A stretch of DNA of 5,539 bases from an uncultured Alistipes sp. (GCA_947174575.1 CAMWJM010000097.1:1-5539); one strand, 5' to 3'; positions 1-5,539 are shown, counted from the stretch's first letter. Made by a program: numbers and translations. Notes: generated from the letters alone by a model not told the origin.

Positions 1-10
1 GATATTGATT

Positions 11-1024
11 ATGGCTTGCATCGATTGGAGTACATTGGGTTTCGGCTATTATAAGACCGATTTCAATGTCCGCTATGCGTTTGCCGACGGCAAATGGGGC
101 GAAATGGAGGTGACGGACGATGAGTATATCAAAATGCACATGTCGGCCTATTGCCTGCATTATGGTATCGAATTGTTCGAGGGCTTGAAAGCCTTTCGGG
201 GCGTCGATGGCAAAGTGCGGCTTTTTCGTGTCGAGGAGAATGCCAAGCGGCTGCAATCGTCGGCCGAGCGTTTGTGTCTGCCCGTGCCGACGGTGGAGAT
301 GATCGTGAAAGCGTGTGTCGAGGTGGTGAAGCGCAACGAACGTTTCGTGCCTCCCTATGGCACGGGAGCGTCGCTCTATCTGCGTCCGGTGATGTTCGGG
401 ACGTCGGTAGGCCTGGGCGTGAAACCGTCGCAAGATGCGCTGCTGATCGTCTATTGTTCGCCGGTGGGAGCCTATTTCAAGACGGGAATCAAGCCGATGC
501 CCGTGGTGATCGACCGCGAACAGGATCGGGCTGCTCCACGTGGAACGGGCGATGTGAAAGTTGGCGGCAACTATGCGGCGAGCCTTTTGTCCGGTGAGCG
601 GGCGCATAAAATGGGCTATTCGAACGTGATTTATCTCGATGCGGCGGAACATAGATACATCGAAGAGTGCGGTGCCTGTAACTTTTTCGGGATCAAAGAA
701 GGCAAGTATATCACGCCTCAATCGCCCTCGGTGCTGCCGTCGATCACGAACAAAAGCCTGCGCCGACTGGCTGTAGATATGGGTCTGGTGGTCGAAAATC
801 GTCGAATTCCGGTCGATGAACTTCCGACTTTCGAAGAGTGCGGCGGTTGTGGCACGGCGGCGGTGATCTCCCCTATCGGTAAGATTTTCGACCTGCAAAC
901 CAACGAAATTTATTTCTATGGCGACGAGGTGGGTAAAGTCTCGCTCGAACTCTATACTCGCCTGCAAGATATTCAATATGGTCGGGCTGGAGATGAATAT
1001 GGTTGGTGTACAATAGTGGAATAG
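11..1024 (+). CDS. ilvE: Branched-chain amino acid aminotransferase (class IV PLP enzyme)
   Basis: Catalyses reversible transfer of the amino group between leucine, isoleucine or valine and 2-oxoglutarate, in the cytoplasm; it is the last step of branched-chain amino acid synthesis. The 337-aa product has the length of the longer bacterial/eukaryotic-type BCAT group (E. coli IlvE is shorter, about 309 aa). Visible family signatures are HYGIELFEGLKAFR (about 50-63), an LRP motif (124-126), the PLP Schiff-base lysine K183 in DVKVGGNYAAS, the cofactor-contacting glutamate in YIEECGACNFF (E219 by alignment with the family), and the phosphate-binding GTAAVISP (281-288). I chose ATG at 11 (MACIDWST) over an in-frame TTG at 5, because family members start near the conserved W..L.F.Y segment. 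Only 10 bases lie upstream, so the promoter and RBS are outside the window. The gene ends with TAG followed by a strong terminator, so it is the last gene of its transcript. Codons 175-179 contain a parS-like palindrome. The family assignment is firm; substrate range is inferred. Confidence 0.96.
   Translation: MACIDWSTLGFGYYKTDFNVRYAFADGKWGEMEVTDDEYIKMHMSAYCLHYGIELFEGLKAFRGVDGKVRLFRVEENAKRLQSSAERLCLPVPTVEMIVKACVEVVKRNERFVPPYGTGASLYLRPVMFGTSVGLGVKPSQDALLIVYCSPVGAYFKTGIKPMPVVIDREQDRAAPRGTGDVKVGGNYAASLLSGERAHKMGYSNVIYLDAAEHRYIEECGACNFFGIKEGKYITPQSPSVLPSITNKSLRRLAVDMGLVVENRRIPVDELPTFEECGGCGTAAVISPIGKIFDLQTNEIYFYGDEVGKVSLELYTRLQDIQYGRAGDEYGWCTIVE
532..547. promoter_or_regulatory. parS-like ParB-binding site inside ilvE
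   Basis: The sequence reads TGCTCCACGTGGAACG. It matches the parS consensus TGTTNCACGTGNAACA at all positions except the third and last, and it contains the perfect 10-bp palindrome TCCACGTGGA shared with three sites downstream. It lies in the ilvE coding frame, over the A-P-R-G-T stretch just before the catalytic lysine motif. Coding parS sites are common in other bacteria. It is less certain than the intergenic copies because one arm is weaker and the protein sequence constrains it. Confidence 0.6.
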
Positions 1025-1049
1025 CATAATAAAACAGCTTTGATATTGA

Positions 1050-1085
1050 TTGGGCGACCCGATTTCGGGTCGCCCAAAACTTTTA
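1050..1085 (+). terminator. Intrinsic terminator of ilvE
   Basis: Two perfectly complementary 13-nt arms (1050-1062 and 1065-1077, cores GGGCGACCCGA and TCGGGTCGCCC) form a very stable GC-rich hairpin. The two to four central T/A bases serve as the loop. The hairpin is followed by AAC and then TTTTATATAT. It starts 25 bases after the ilvE stop codon, the usual place for a rho-independent terminator. The U-tract is short and begins three bases past the stem, but the stem is strong. It would separate ilvE transcription from the parS-bearing region downstream. Confidence 0.88.
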
Positions 1086-1132
1086 TATATAATAAAGTTC
1101 GACGAGAACGTGTGTGAGGCTTGGGGTTTTTG

Positions 1133-1148
1133 TGTTCCACGTGGAACG
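1133..1148. promoter_or_regulatory. parS: parS site (ParB-binding centromere site)
   Basis: TGTTCCACGTGGAACG matches the consensus TGTTNCACGTGNAACA everywhere except the last base, and it contains the perfect 14-bp palindrome GTTCCACGTGGAAC. It is the best consensus match of the four sites. It lies about 50 bases beyond the ilvE terminator in non-coding DNA, so coding constraint cannot explain it. In the ParABS system ParB binds such sites as a CTP-dependent clamp and spreads onto neighbouring DNA; ParA and SMC then act in segregation and condensation of the origin region. Confidence 0.85.
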
Positions 1149-1412
1149 AAGAAATTGGCGGAAGGTTTTTGTTGCTGGGGCTTGTGTTTTTTTGCCCTGT
1201 TTTGTGGGTGGGTTGTGGGGTTTTTGGTTGTGCGGTTTGTCGAGGTGTGGGTAATTGATTCTTTGGCTTAAATGGGTGGTTGCAGGCGGGGCGACTGTGT
1301 TTTGAGAGGTTTTGTGGAATGTTTTTTTTGTGGCGGGCTGGTTTGTGAGTGGTGTTCGCTTTTTTTGTGGTTTGTTTGTAGGTGTGTTTGCTGTGTGGGT
1401 TTGTGGCCGCAG

Positions 1413-1428
1413 CGTTCCACGTGGAGCA
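1413..1428. promoter_or_regulatory. parS: parS-like site, slightly degenerate
   Basis: CGTTCCACGTGGAGCA contains the same TCCACGTGGA core and differs from the parS consensus at the first and fourteenth positions. One arm (GTTCCAC) is intact; the other carries an A-to-G change. It is non-coding, 280 bases centre-to-centre from the preceding site. It is probably a weaker ParB site; its proximity to perfect copies is the main support. Confidence 0.7.
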
Positions 1429-1431
1429 AAA

Positions 1432-1581
1432 TAAAGTGGGATTTTGGATAGGGGGGGGGTGTGGGTGAGTTGTGCGCGGCTGGGCCAGGTGGTGTTTCTT
1501 TCTCGTCTCTTTCTGTTTTTTTTATCTGCGGCTGCCCTCGAAATAACAAGTAAAGTGGGGTTTGTTGTACCCCCCCCCTAT
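1432..1581. repeat. Paired G9/C9 tracts forming a 13-bp inverted repeat
   Basis: ATAGGGGGGGGGT at 1448-1460 is the exact reverse complement of ACCCCCCCCCTAT at 1569-1581, with 108 bases between. Each tract is preceded in the same orientation by a related leader, TAAAGTGGG plus a following TTT, at 1432-1444 and 1551-1563, so the pair is a direct repeat outside and an inverted repeat at the homopolymer. The C9 run is the only long C run in an otherwise G-rich strand. Much of the inverted match is homopolymer, so chance is not excluded. No recombinase site or invertase gene is visible. Confidence 0.4.
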
Positions 1582-1987
1582 TCTCTGCTTGATTTGCTGG
1601 GTGCTTGTTGTGTCGGCCCGTGGATGTGTTGGGGGGGGCTTGTTGTTGGCAGAAGCTGCGCTTGGTTTTTGTTGTAGTTGTTTGTCGCTACAGCTCTGCA
1701 ATGCTTTTTCTTGTATTGCGGCTTGTGGTGAGAAAAGATGTGTGGTCGGCTATATAATTAGCAGGCGGCTTCGTAGAAAAACGTGTTGTTTTTTGAGGGG
1801 GGGGCTTTTTTGGGGATTCTTATGTTTGTGGTGGCGAATTGTTTTTTTTTGCAACCCGTTTTGGAAGAATAAATGGGTTGTTATTTTGTCTCTTTGTAGT
1901 GCTAATTTGGCGTTTAAAGATTTGCTGTGTTGTGCGATGATGCAGCTTCTGACGGTTTTTTGCTGGAGGCGTGTGCGGTTAAGAGGC

Positions 1988-2011
1988 GTTTGGTTCCACG
2001 TGGAACCAAAC
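1988..2011. promoter_or_regulatory. parS: parS site within a 24-bp perfect palindrome
   Basis: The core 16-mer at 1992-2007 is GGTTCCACGTGGAACC, with the 14-bp parS palindrome GTTCCACGTGGAAC intact and only the outermost base of each arm differing from the consensus. Symmetry continues outwards (GTTTG on the left, CAAAC on the right) to 24 bp without a mismatch, centred between 1999 and 2000. It sits about 110 bases past the mnmG stop codon. No T-run follows on either strand, so it is not a typical intrinsic terminator. ParB binding is inferred from the consensus and from clustering with the other copies. Confidence 0.83.
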
Positions 2012-2121
2012 ACACCCCTACTCTCTTTCTTGTGTGGTTTAAGCAGGCCGAGGGGGCGTATGAGTATGCTGGTGGATGCCGGTGTGTGTTGTGCACCCGA
2101 TCGGCAGAGGGGTTTTGTGGG

Positions 2122-4002
2122 CTATCTGCCGAATCGAACCAACAGGACGTTGACGTCGGCGGGTGAGACGCCGGGGATACGCGAGGCTTGGCCGATGGTC
2201 GCCGGGCGAATGCGGGCGAGCTTCTGGCGGGCTTCGATGGTCAGCGCCTGGACTTGCGAGAAATCGAAATCCCGGGGTATGGCGATGTTCTCCAGCCGAT
2301 GCAGCTTGTCGGCGATGAACTTTTCGCGCTCGATGTAGCCTTTATACTTGATTTGGATCTCGGCCTCCTCGATCGCCTCGGCGGTGATCCTCTGATCGGC
2401 GATGAACTTGTCGAGAGCCGGCAGCACCTGGCGGAGTGTTTCGATCGTTACGTTGTTGCGCATGAGGATGTCGGAGAGCTTCCGCCCCTGGGTTAAAGGC
2501 TCCGATCCGACCGATTTCAAATAGTCGTTGATTTCGGCTGCTTTGACACTCCGTTCTCGAGCGAAGGAAATAAGCGATTCTACGAACGATTTTTTTTCGA
2601 GAAAATGTCCGTAGTTTTTGCGGGTCACGAGTCCGATTTTGTGCCCCAGCGGAGTGAGTCGTAAGTCGGCATTGTCCTGTCGGAGCAGAATCCGATACTC
2701 GGCCCGCGACGTGAACATGCGGTAGGGTTCGTCGACTCCCTTGGTCACCAGGTCGTCGATCAACACGCCGATGTAGGCTTCGTCGCGACGCAGCACGATC
2801 GGCTTCTCGCCTTTCAGCGACCGGTGCGCATTGATGCCGGCCAGCAGACCCTGGGCTGCGGCCTCCTCGTAGCCCGTCGTGCCGTTGACCTGCCCGGCGA
2901 AATAGAGACCCTGCACCCGCTTCGTTTCGAGCGAATGGTGCAGCTGCGTGGGCGGGAAGTAGTCGTATTCGATGGCGTAACCAGGACGAAAGATGTGAAC
3001 ATCCTCCAGACCTCGGATTTTTCGCAAGGCGGCCAATTGGATTTCCCACGGCAGCGACGACGAGAAGCCGTTGAGATAGTATTCGTTGGTCGTGCGGCCT
3101 TCGGGTTCGAGAAAGAGCTGGTGCTGCTCTTTGTCGGCGAAGGTGCGGAGTTTGTCCTCGATGCTGGGACAATAGCGGGGACCGATGCCCTCGATCGTGC
3201 CGTTGAACAGCGGCGAGCGGTCGAACCCGCTGCGCAGAATATCGTGAACTTCGGGCGATGTGTAGACTAAAAAACAAGGCAGTTGATTTTCAACGGGATG
3301 CGTGTCGGCTGAAAACGAGAATTTCGACGGTTCGGCATCGCCCTCCTGCACTTCGAGGGCCTCGAAATCGATGGTGCGGGCGTCGAGACGTGCCGGCGTA
3401 CCGGTCTTCATGCGGCCGGTTTCGAAGCCCAAAGATTTGAGACTCTGTGTGATACCGTGCGATGCAGCGTCCCCTGCCCTACCCCCTTCGGCGTGCGAAG
3501 CGCCGCAGTGCATCATGCCGTCGAGGAACGTGCCTGCTGTGAGTACCACGGCCCGACAGGCGAACTCTACGCCCATGCGGGTCTTGATGCCGCGGATGCA
3601 GGGCCGTTCGCCGGCGGTGTCGAACAGCAGTTCGGTGGCGGCATCCTGCCAGATATAGAGATCGGGCGTGTTTTCGAGCGTGCGGCGCCACTCCTCGGAA
3701 AACCGCGTTTTGTCGCATTGCGCCCGGGGACTCCACATGGCAGCGCCTTTCGAGCGGTTGAGCATGCGGAACTGCACGGCCGTGAGGTCGGTGATGCGGC
3801 CCGTCTGCCCGCCGAGAGCGTCGATCTCTCTGACGATCTGACCTTTGGCGACTCCTCCTATGGCCGGATTGCACGACATGGCAGCCATCTTGGTCATGTC
3901 CATGGTGAGCAGCAGCGTCCGGGAACCCAGGCGGGCGGCGGCCGCCGCGGCCTCGCATCCGGCGTGTCCTCCGCCGATGACAATAATATCGTATTGAAGC
4001 AT
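2122..4002 (-). CDS. mnmG: tRNA uridine-5-carboxymethylaminomethyl(34) synthesis enzyme MnmG (GidA)
   Basis: FAD-dependent subunit of the MnmE-MnmG complex, which uses a methylene group from methylene-THF to build (carboxymethyl)aminomethyl side chains on wobble uridine 34 of certain tRNAs, in the cytoplasm. The 626-aa length matches the family (E. coli about 629). The dinucleotide-binding loop is [14 protein letters not shown] (6-19). Family-wide motifs follow: [21 protein letters not shown] (45-65), [11 protein letters not shown] (196-206), RYCPSIEDK (276-284), [14 protein letters not shown] (305-318) and the second FAD-contact segment [18 protein letters not shown] (368-385). The helical C-terminal part contains YKGYIERE (553-560) and IPGVSPADV (609-617), the part of the family implicated in tRNA and MnmE contact. 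I chose ATG at 4002 ([10 protein letters not shown]); an in-frame GTG two codons earlier is possible, but AGGTG just upstream fits a ribosome site for the ATG. mnmG converges with ilvE and is transcribed alone here. It looks intact. Confidence 0.98.
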   Translation of the reverse strand: MLQYDIIVIGGGHAGCEAAAAAARLGSRTLLLTMDMTKMAAMSCNPAIGGVAKGQIVREIDALGGQTGRITDLTAVQFRMLNRSKGAAMWSPRAQCDKTRFSEEWRRTLENTPDLYIWQDAATELLFDTAGERPCIRGIKTRMGVEFACRAVVLTAGTFLDGMMHCGASHAEGGRAGDAASHGITQSLKSLGFETGRMKTGTPARLDARTIDFEALEVQEGDAEPSKFSFSADTHPVENQLPCFLVYTSPEVHDILRSGFDRSPLFNGTIEGIGPRYCPSIEDKLRTFADKEQHQLFLEPEGRTTNEYYLNGFSSSLPWEIQLAALRKIRGLEDVHIFRPGYAIEYDYFPPTQLHHSLETKRVQGLYFAGQVNGTTGYEEAAAQGLLAGINAHRSLKGEKPIVLRRDEAYIGVLIDDLVTKGVDEPYRMFTSRAEYRILLRQDNADLRLTPLGHKIGLVTRKNYGHFLEKKSFVESLISFARERSVKAAEINDYLKSVGSEPLTQGRKLSDILMRNNVTIETLRQVLPALDKFIADQRITAEAIEEAEIQIKYKGYIEREKFIADKLHRLENIAIPRDFDFSQVQALTIEARQKLARIRPATIGQASRIPGVSPADVNVLLVRFGR

Positions 4003-4048
4003 AAACACCTAAAAAACAATGTATTACAATGATTGACGAGACTGGCCC

Positions 4049-4117
4049 GTATGCAGAATTCTGTAGAATCTGTATGCAGTATCTTGTAGATTCCGTATGC
4101 CCTATCTTGTCGTTGTT
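4049..4117. repeat. Three 23-nt tandem repeats in the mnmG leader
   Basis: GTATGC recurs at 4049, 4072 and 4095, exactly 23 bases apart. The first and second units match at 18 of 23 positions and the second and third at 16 of 23; TATCTTGT is shared by the latter two. The first unit contains the palindrome CAGAATTCTG (4054-4063). The array lies between the inferred mnmG promoter (4138-4145) and its start codon, so it would be transcribed in the 5' leader. A period of about two helical turns would suit either an operator array or simple degenerate duplication; function is unknown. Confidence 0.7.
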
Positions 4118-4137
4118 CGTCCTTTGCGGATTCGAGA

Positions 4138-4145
4138 CAAAGGTA
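4138..4145 (-). promoter_or_regulatory. Bacteroidetes -7 promoter element for mnmG
   Basis: On the minus strand this reads TACCTTTG, a perfect match to the TAnnTTTG -7 element of the Bacteroidetes primary sigma factor. Transcription would begin near 4131, giving a leader of about 130 nt that includes the 23-nt repeats. I see no clear TTTG-type -33 element at the expected distance upstream, so support rests on the -7 motif and on its position ahead of mnmG. Confidence 0.55.
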
Positions 4146-4320
4146 GTGATTTATTCGCGATCGGCGCGGGCTTCGGGCGGTTTTTCGGAGGATTCGAAAG
4201 ACGCCGGAAAAGAGACGGCATCGATCGAAGCGGGAACCGGCATAAAGGGCTATTCGTCCGGTGGTTTTGGGTGGGAACGGCGGCAAAACGGTGCGGCGGC
4301 GAAAAAAGCGGGGGCGGCAG

Positions 4321-4350
4321 TGTGTTTTTCGGAAAATAATAGTATCTTTG
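4321..4350 (+). promoter_or_regulatory. Bacteroidetes-type promoter reading towards kbl
   Basis: TATCTTTG at 4343-4350 is a perfect TAnnTTTG -7 element. TGTG at 4321-4324, a three-of-four match to the -33 TTTG, lies 18 bases upstream, with an A/T-rich spacer (GGAAAATAATAG) between. Transcription would start near 4357, about 315 bases before the kbl start codon. It may therefore serve kbl with a long leader, or a short transcript of its own. Confidence 0.6.
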
Positions 4351-4388
4351 TTTCTTGGGGAAACCGACGAACGGCCGTGATCTTCGGG

Positions 4389-4415
4389 CGGATAGCGCGG
4401 ATAGAACGGGTAGAA
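4389..4415. repeat. Three 9-nt tandem repeats near the kbl promoter
   Basis: CGGATAGCG, CGGATAGAA and CGGGTAGAA follow one another without spacing. They begin about 32 bases after the inferred transcription start. Read on the minus strand in one frame they encode FYPFYPRYP, so either a repeated RNA/DNA element or the remnant of a coding repeat would fit. Nothing else marks a gene on that strand. Confidence 0.55.
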
Positions 4416-4538
4416 GTCGTGCCCTTGCGAAGCGCGAAACGAATGGATTCCGCTATAGGGCTGCAAGGCGTATGGGTGCACATCGCCTCGGCTGTGGCGG
4501 TTCGGCGATTCGGGTGAGTTCGATCGCGTTCGCCTGCC

Positions 4539-4575
4539 GCCGCAGTTTGGGTGCAGGGTCGAACCGAATTGCGGC
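4539..4575 (+). other. Stem-loop in the kbl leader
   Basis: GCCGCAGTTTGG (4539-4550) pairs with CCGAATTGCGGC (4564-4575) in a 12-bp stem that includes two G-U pairs, around a loop of about 13 nt. No T-run follows, so it is not an intrinsic terminator. It lies about 100 bases before the kbl start codon. A structural role in the leader is possible but unproven. Confidence 0.35.
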
Positions 4576-4672
4576 CGAAAGCAGCAAACCGCAGCGATGA
4601 AATTTGAAACCGACGATTCGAAAAGCCGGGAATGTTGAAATATAATCGGGTAAAAATAAATAGAATAGCGTT

Positions 4673-5539
4673 ATGTACGGGAAAATCAAGGAACATTTGC
4701 AGCATGAGCTGGCCGAGATCAAGGCCGCGGGCCTCTACAAGACGGAGCGGGTGATCGCATCGCCCCAGCGCGCCGAGATCGAAGTGGCGGGTCGTAAAGT
4801 GTTGAATTTCTGTGCCAACAACTATTTGGGCCTGTCGGACAATCCGCGGCTCGTGGAGGCGGCCAAGAGGGCTATGGACGCCCGCGGCTACGGCATGTCG
4901 TCGGTGCGCTTCATCTGCGGGTGCCAGGATATCCACAAGGAGCTGGAAAAGGCGATCGCCGACTACTTCGGCACCGAGGATACGATCCTCTATGCGGCCT
5001 GCTTCGATGCCAACGGGGGCGTTTTCGAACCCCTCTTTACTGAGGAGGACGCGATCATTTCGGATGCGCTGAATCATGCGTCGATCATCGACGGCGTAAG
5101 ACTTTGTAAAGCCGTGCGTTATCGCTACGCCAACGCCGACATGGCCGAGCTGGAGGAGTGCCTCAAGAAGGCCCAGGCCCAGCGTTTCCGCATCATCTGC
5201 ACCGACGGCGTTTTCTCGATGGACGGCAATGCCGCGCCGCTCGACAAGATCTGCGCCCTGGCCGAGAAATACGACGCGCTGGTGATGGTCGACGAGTGCC
5301 ACTCGGCCGGCGTGCTGGGCAAGACGGGTCGCGGAATCACCGAACTCTACGACCTGCGCGGGCAGGTGGATATTCTGACCGGCACCCTCGGTAAGGCATT
5401 CGGCGGTGCCGTGGGCGGTTTCACGACGGGCCGCAAGGAGATCATCGACATGCTGCGCCAGCGTTCGCGCCCCTATCTCTTCTCCAACTCGCTGCCCCCT
5501 GCCGTGGTCGGTGCCGGGATCGAGATGTTCAAGATGCTG
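4673..5539 (+). CDS. kbl: 2-amino-3-ketobutyrate CoA ligase / glycine C-acetyltransferase (5' part)
   Basis: Cleaves 2-amino-3-oxobutyrate with CoA to glycine and acetyl-CoA, the second step of threonine breakdown after threonine dehydrogenase; cytoplasmic. The first 289 residues are present and the frame is open to the window edge; full-length Kbl is about 395-400 aa, so roughly 110 C-terminal residues are missing here. It belongs to the alpha-oxoamine synthase family of fold-type I PLP enzymes. Signatures are NFCANNYLGLSDNP (45-58), GYGMSSVRFICG (72-83), the cofactor-stacking histidine in DALNHASIIDG (H135), VDECHSAGVLGKTGRG with D207 and H210 (206-221), and the Schiff-base lysine K241 in TLGKAFGG. 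The intact SVRFICG motif favours Kbl over the relatives BioF, HemA or Spt, although some Bacteroidota serine palmitoyltransferases are close relatives. The ATG at 4673 begins MYGKIKEHL, as in Kbl proteins. It is preceded by A/T-rich DNA without a Shine-Dalgarno sequence, as is common in this phylum. Confidence 0.93.
   Translation, partial: MYGKIKEHLQHELAEIKAAGLYKTERVIASPQRAEIEVAGRKVLNFCANNYLGLSDNPRLVEAAKRAMDARGYGMSSVRFICGCQDIHKELEKAIADYFGTEDTILYAACFDANGGVFEPLFTEEDAIISDALNHASIIDGVRLCKAVRYRYANADMAELEECLKKAQAQRFRIICTDGVFSMDGNAAPLDKICALAEKYDALVMVDECHSAGVLGKTGRGITELYDLRGQVDILTGTLGKAFGGAVGGFTTGRKEIIDMLRQRSRPYLFSNSLPPAVVGAGIEMFKML

Larger units (their letters stand above)
1086..2121. other. Gene-free, G/T-skewed intergenic region carrying parS sites
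   Basis: This stretch between the convergent ilvE and mnmG genes has no open frame with a recognisable product. The frames that are open are low-complexity consequences of composition. The + strand is almost all G and T over long runs: 54 of 60 bases in 1201-1260 and again 54 of 60 in 1321-1380. Homopolymers are frequent: T8 at 1322-1329 and 1516-1523, G9 at 1451-1459, C9 at 1570-1578, G8 at 1631-1638 and 1797-1804, T9 at 1842-1850. A short pyrimidine-rich patch sits near 1494-1523. Three parS-like palindromes are the only clear sites. I found no tRNA or other RNA gene and no convincing DnaA-box cluster. The likely role is part of the chromosomal centromere; the reason for the skew is unknown. 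Confidence 0.75.
4351..4672 (+). other. Long leader or possible untranslated RNA upstream of kbl
   Basis: About 320 bases follow a strong-looking promoter without a convincing gene. Open frames exist on both strands, but their products are arginine- and proline-rich compositional reading with no family I recognise. The stretch contains a 9-nt tandem repeat (4389-4415) and a hairpin (4539-4575), then turns abruptly A/T-rich in the last 50 bases before kbl (4635-4672), as is usual ahead of Bacteroidota start codons. No intrinsic terminator separates it from kbl, so read-through into kbl is the simplest view. No known riboswitch class was recognised. Confidence 0.4.

Noticed and set aside
1042..1051. 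GATATTGATT occurs both just before the ilvE start (1-10) and just after its stop (1042-1051).
   Set aside because: A 10-bp A/T-rich repeat is easily fortuitous, the left copy is cut by the window edge, and no mobile-element features flank ilvE.
1246..1254. DnaA-box-like TGTGGGTAA (one mismatch from TGTGGATAA).
   Set aside because: Single, imperfect, and in DNA rich in TGTGGG; without a cluster of boxes or a clear unwinding element it does not support an oriC call.
1050..1271. Open frame on the + strand after ilvE (about 73 codons).
   Set aside because: It starts inside the terminator hairpin, runs through a parS site, and its product is a Phe/Val/Gly/Trp-rich readout of G/T-rich DNA with no recognisable family.
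1268..1549. Minus-strand open frame of about 93 codons.
   Set aside because: The product is dominated by Pro, His, Lys, Thr and Gln, as expected from a C/A-rich strand; it crosses a parS site and the G9 tract and resembles no family.
1988..2011. The 24-bp palindrome as an intrinsic terminator for mnmG.
   Set aside because: No T-run follows on either strand and the sequence matches parS, which explains it better.
2042..2108. Possible stem-loop just past the mnmG stop (TGCC/GGCA and GGTG/CACC arms near 2077-2106).
   Set aside because: Only two 4-bp helices separated by a bulge and no T-tract, so a terminator is not supported.
1562..2338. Long + strand open frame of about 258 codons.
   Set aside because: It crosses several homopolymers and a parS palindrome and then runs antisense into the certain mnmG gene; its Cys/Leu/Trp-rich product reflects composition.
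4006..4008. GTG as the mnmG start codon.
   Set aside because: It adds only two residues (M-F) before the typical [12 protein letters not shown] start, and the ATG at 4002 has better-placed AGGTG upstream.
4029..4517. Plus-strand open frame between mnmG and kbl.
   Set aside because: It spans the mnmG promoter, the 23-nt repeats and the kbl-side promoter, and its product shows no family features.
4250..5302. Minus-strand open frame of 350 codons opposite kbl.
   Set aside because: kbl has clear conserved catalytic motifs on the + strand. The antisense frame is a by-product of GC-rich codon use, with no recognisable domain.

Overview
The window looks like a chromosomal segment from a member of the Bacteroidota, probably Bacteroidales and possibly Alistipes/Rikenellaceae-like (the genus is a guess). 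The reasons are two perfect TAnnTTTG promoter elements of the Bacteroidetes primary sigma factor, gene starts without strong Shine-Dalgarno sequences, and the character of the three encoded enzymes. All three genes are core metabolism or RNA modification, and no mobile element, phage gene, CRISPR array or RNA gene was recognised.

Layout. ilvE (branched-chain aminotransferase, + strand, 11-1024) ends in a strong intrinsic terminator (1050-1085). About 1.0 kb without a credible gene follows (1086-2121). Its + strand is extremely rich in G and T and carries runs of eight or nine G, C or T. mnmG (gidA, tRNA U34 modification, - strand, 2122-4002) converges on this gap from the other side. A second gene-free gap (4003-4672) holds divergent promoters: one for mnmG, preceded by 23-nt tandem repeats in its leader, and one pointing towards kbl with an unusually long leader. 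kbl (glycine C-acetyltransferase, + strand, from 4673) runs off the right edge.

The strongest non-genic signal is a set of four CACGTG-centred palindromes sharing the core TCCACGTGGA. They are centred near 539.5 (inside ilvE), 1140.5, 1420.5 and 1999.5, all within 1.5 kb. They fit the broadly conserved ParB-binding parS consensus TGTTNCACGTGNAACA, so the ilvE-mnmG gap is best read as a chromosomal centromere (parS cluster), probably in the origin-proximal domain. The G/T-rich, homopolymer-laden DNA between the sites is unexplained.

The genes do not form one operon: ilvE and mnmG converge, and mnmG and kbl diverge. IlvE and Kbl are both PLP enzymes of amino-acid metabolism but of different fold types, and MnmG is an FAD enzyme acting on tRNA. 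What links them here is probably chromosomal position rather than a shared pathway.
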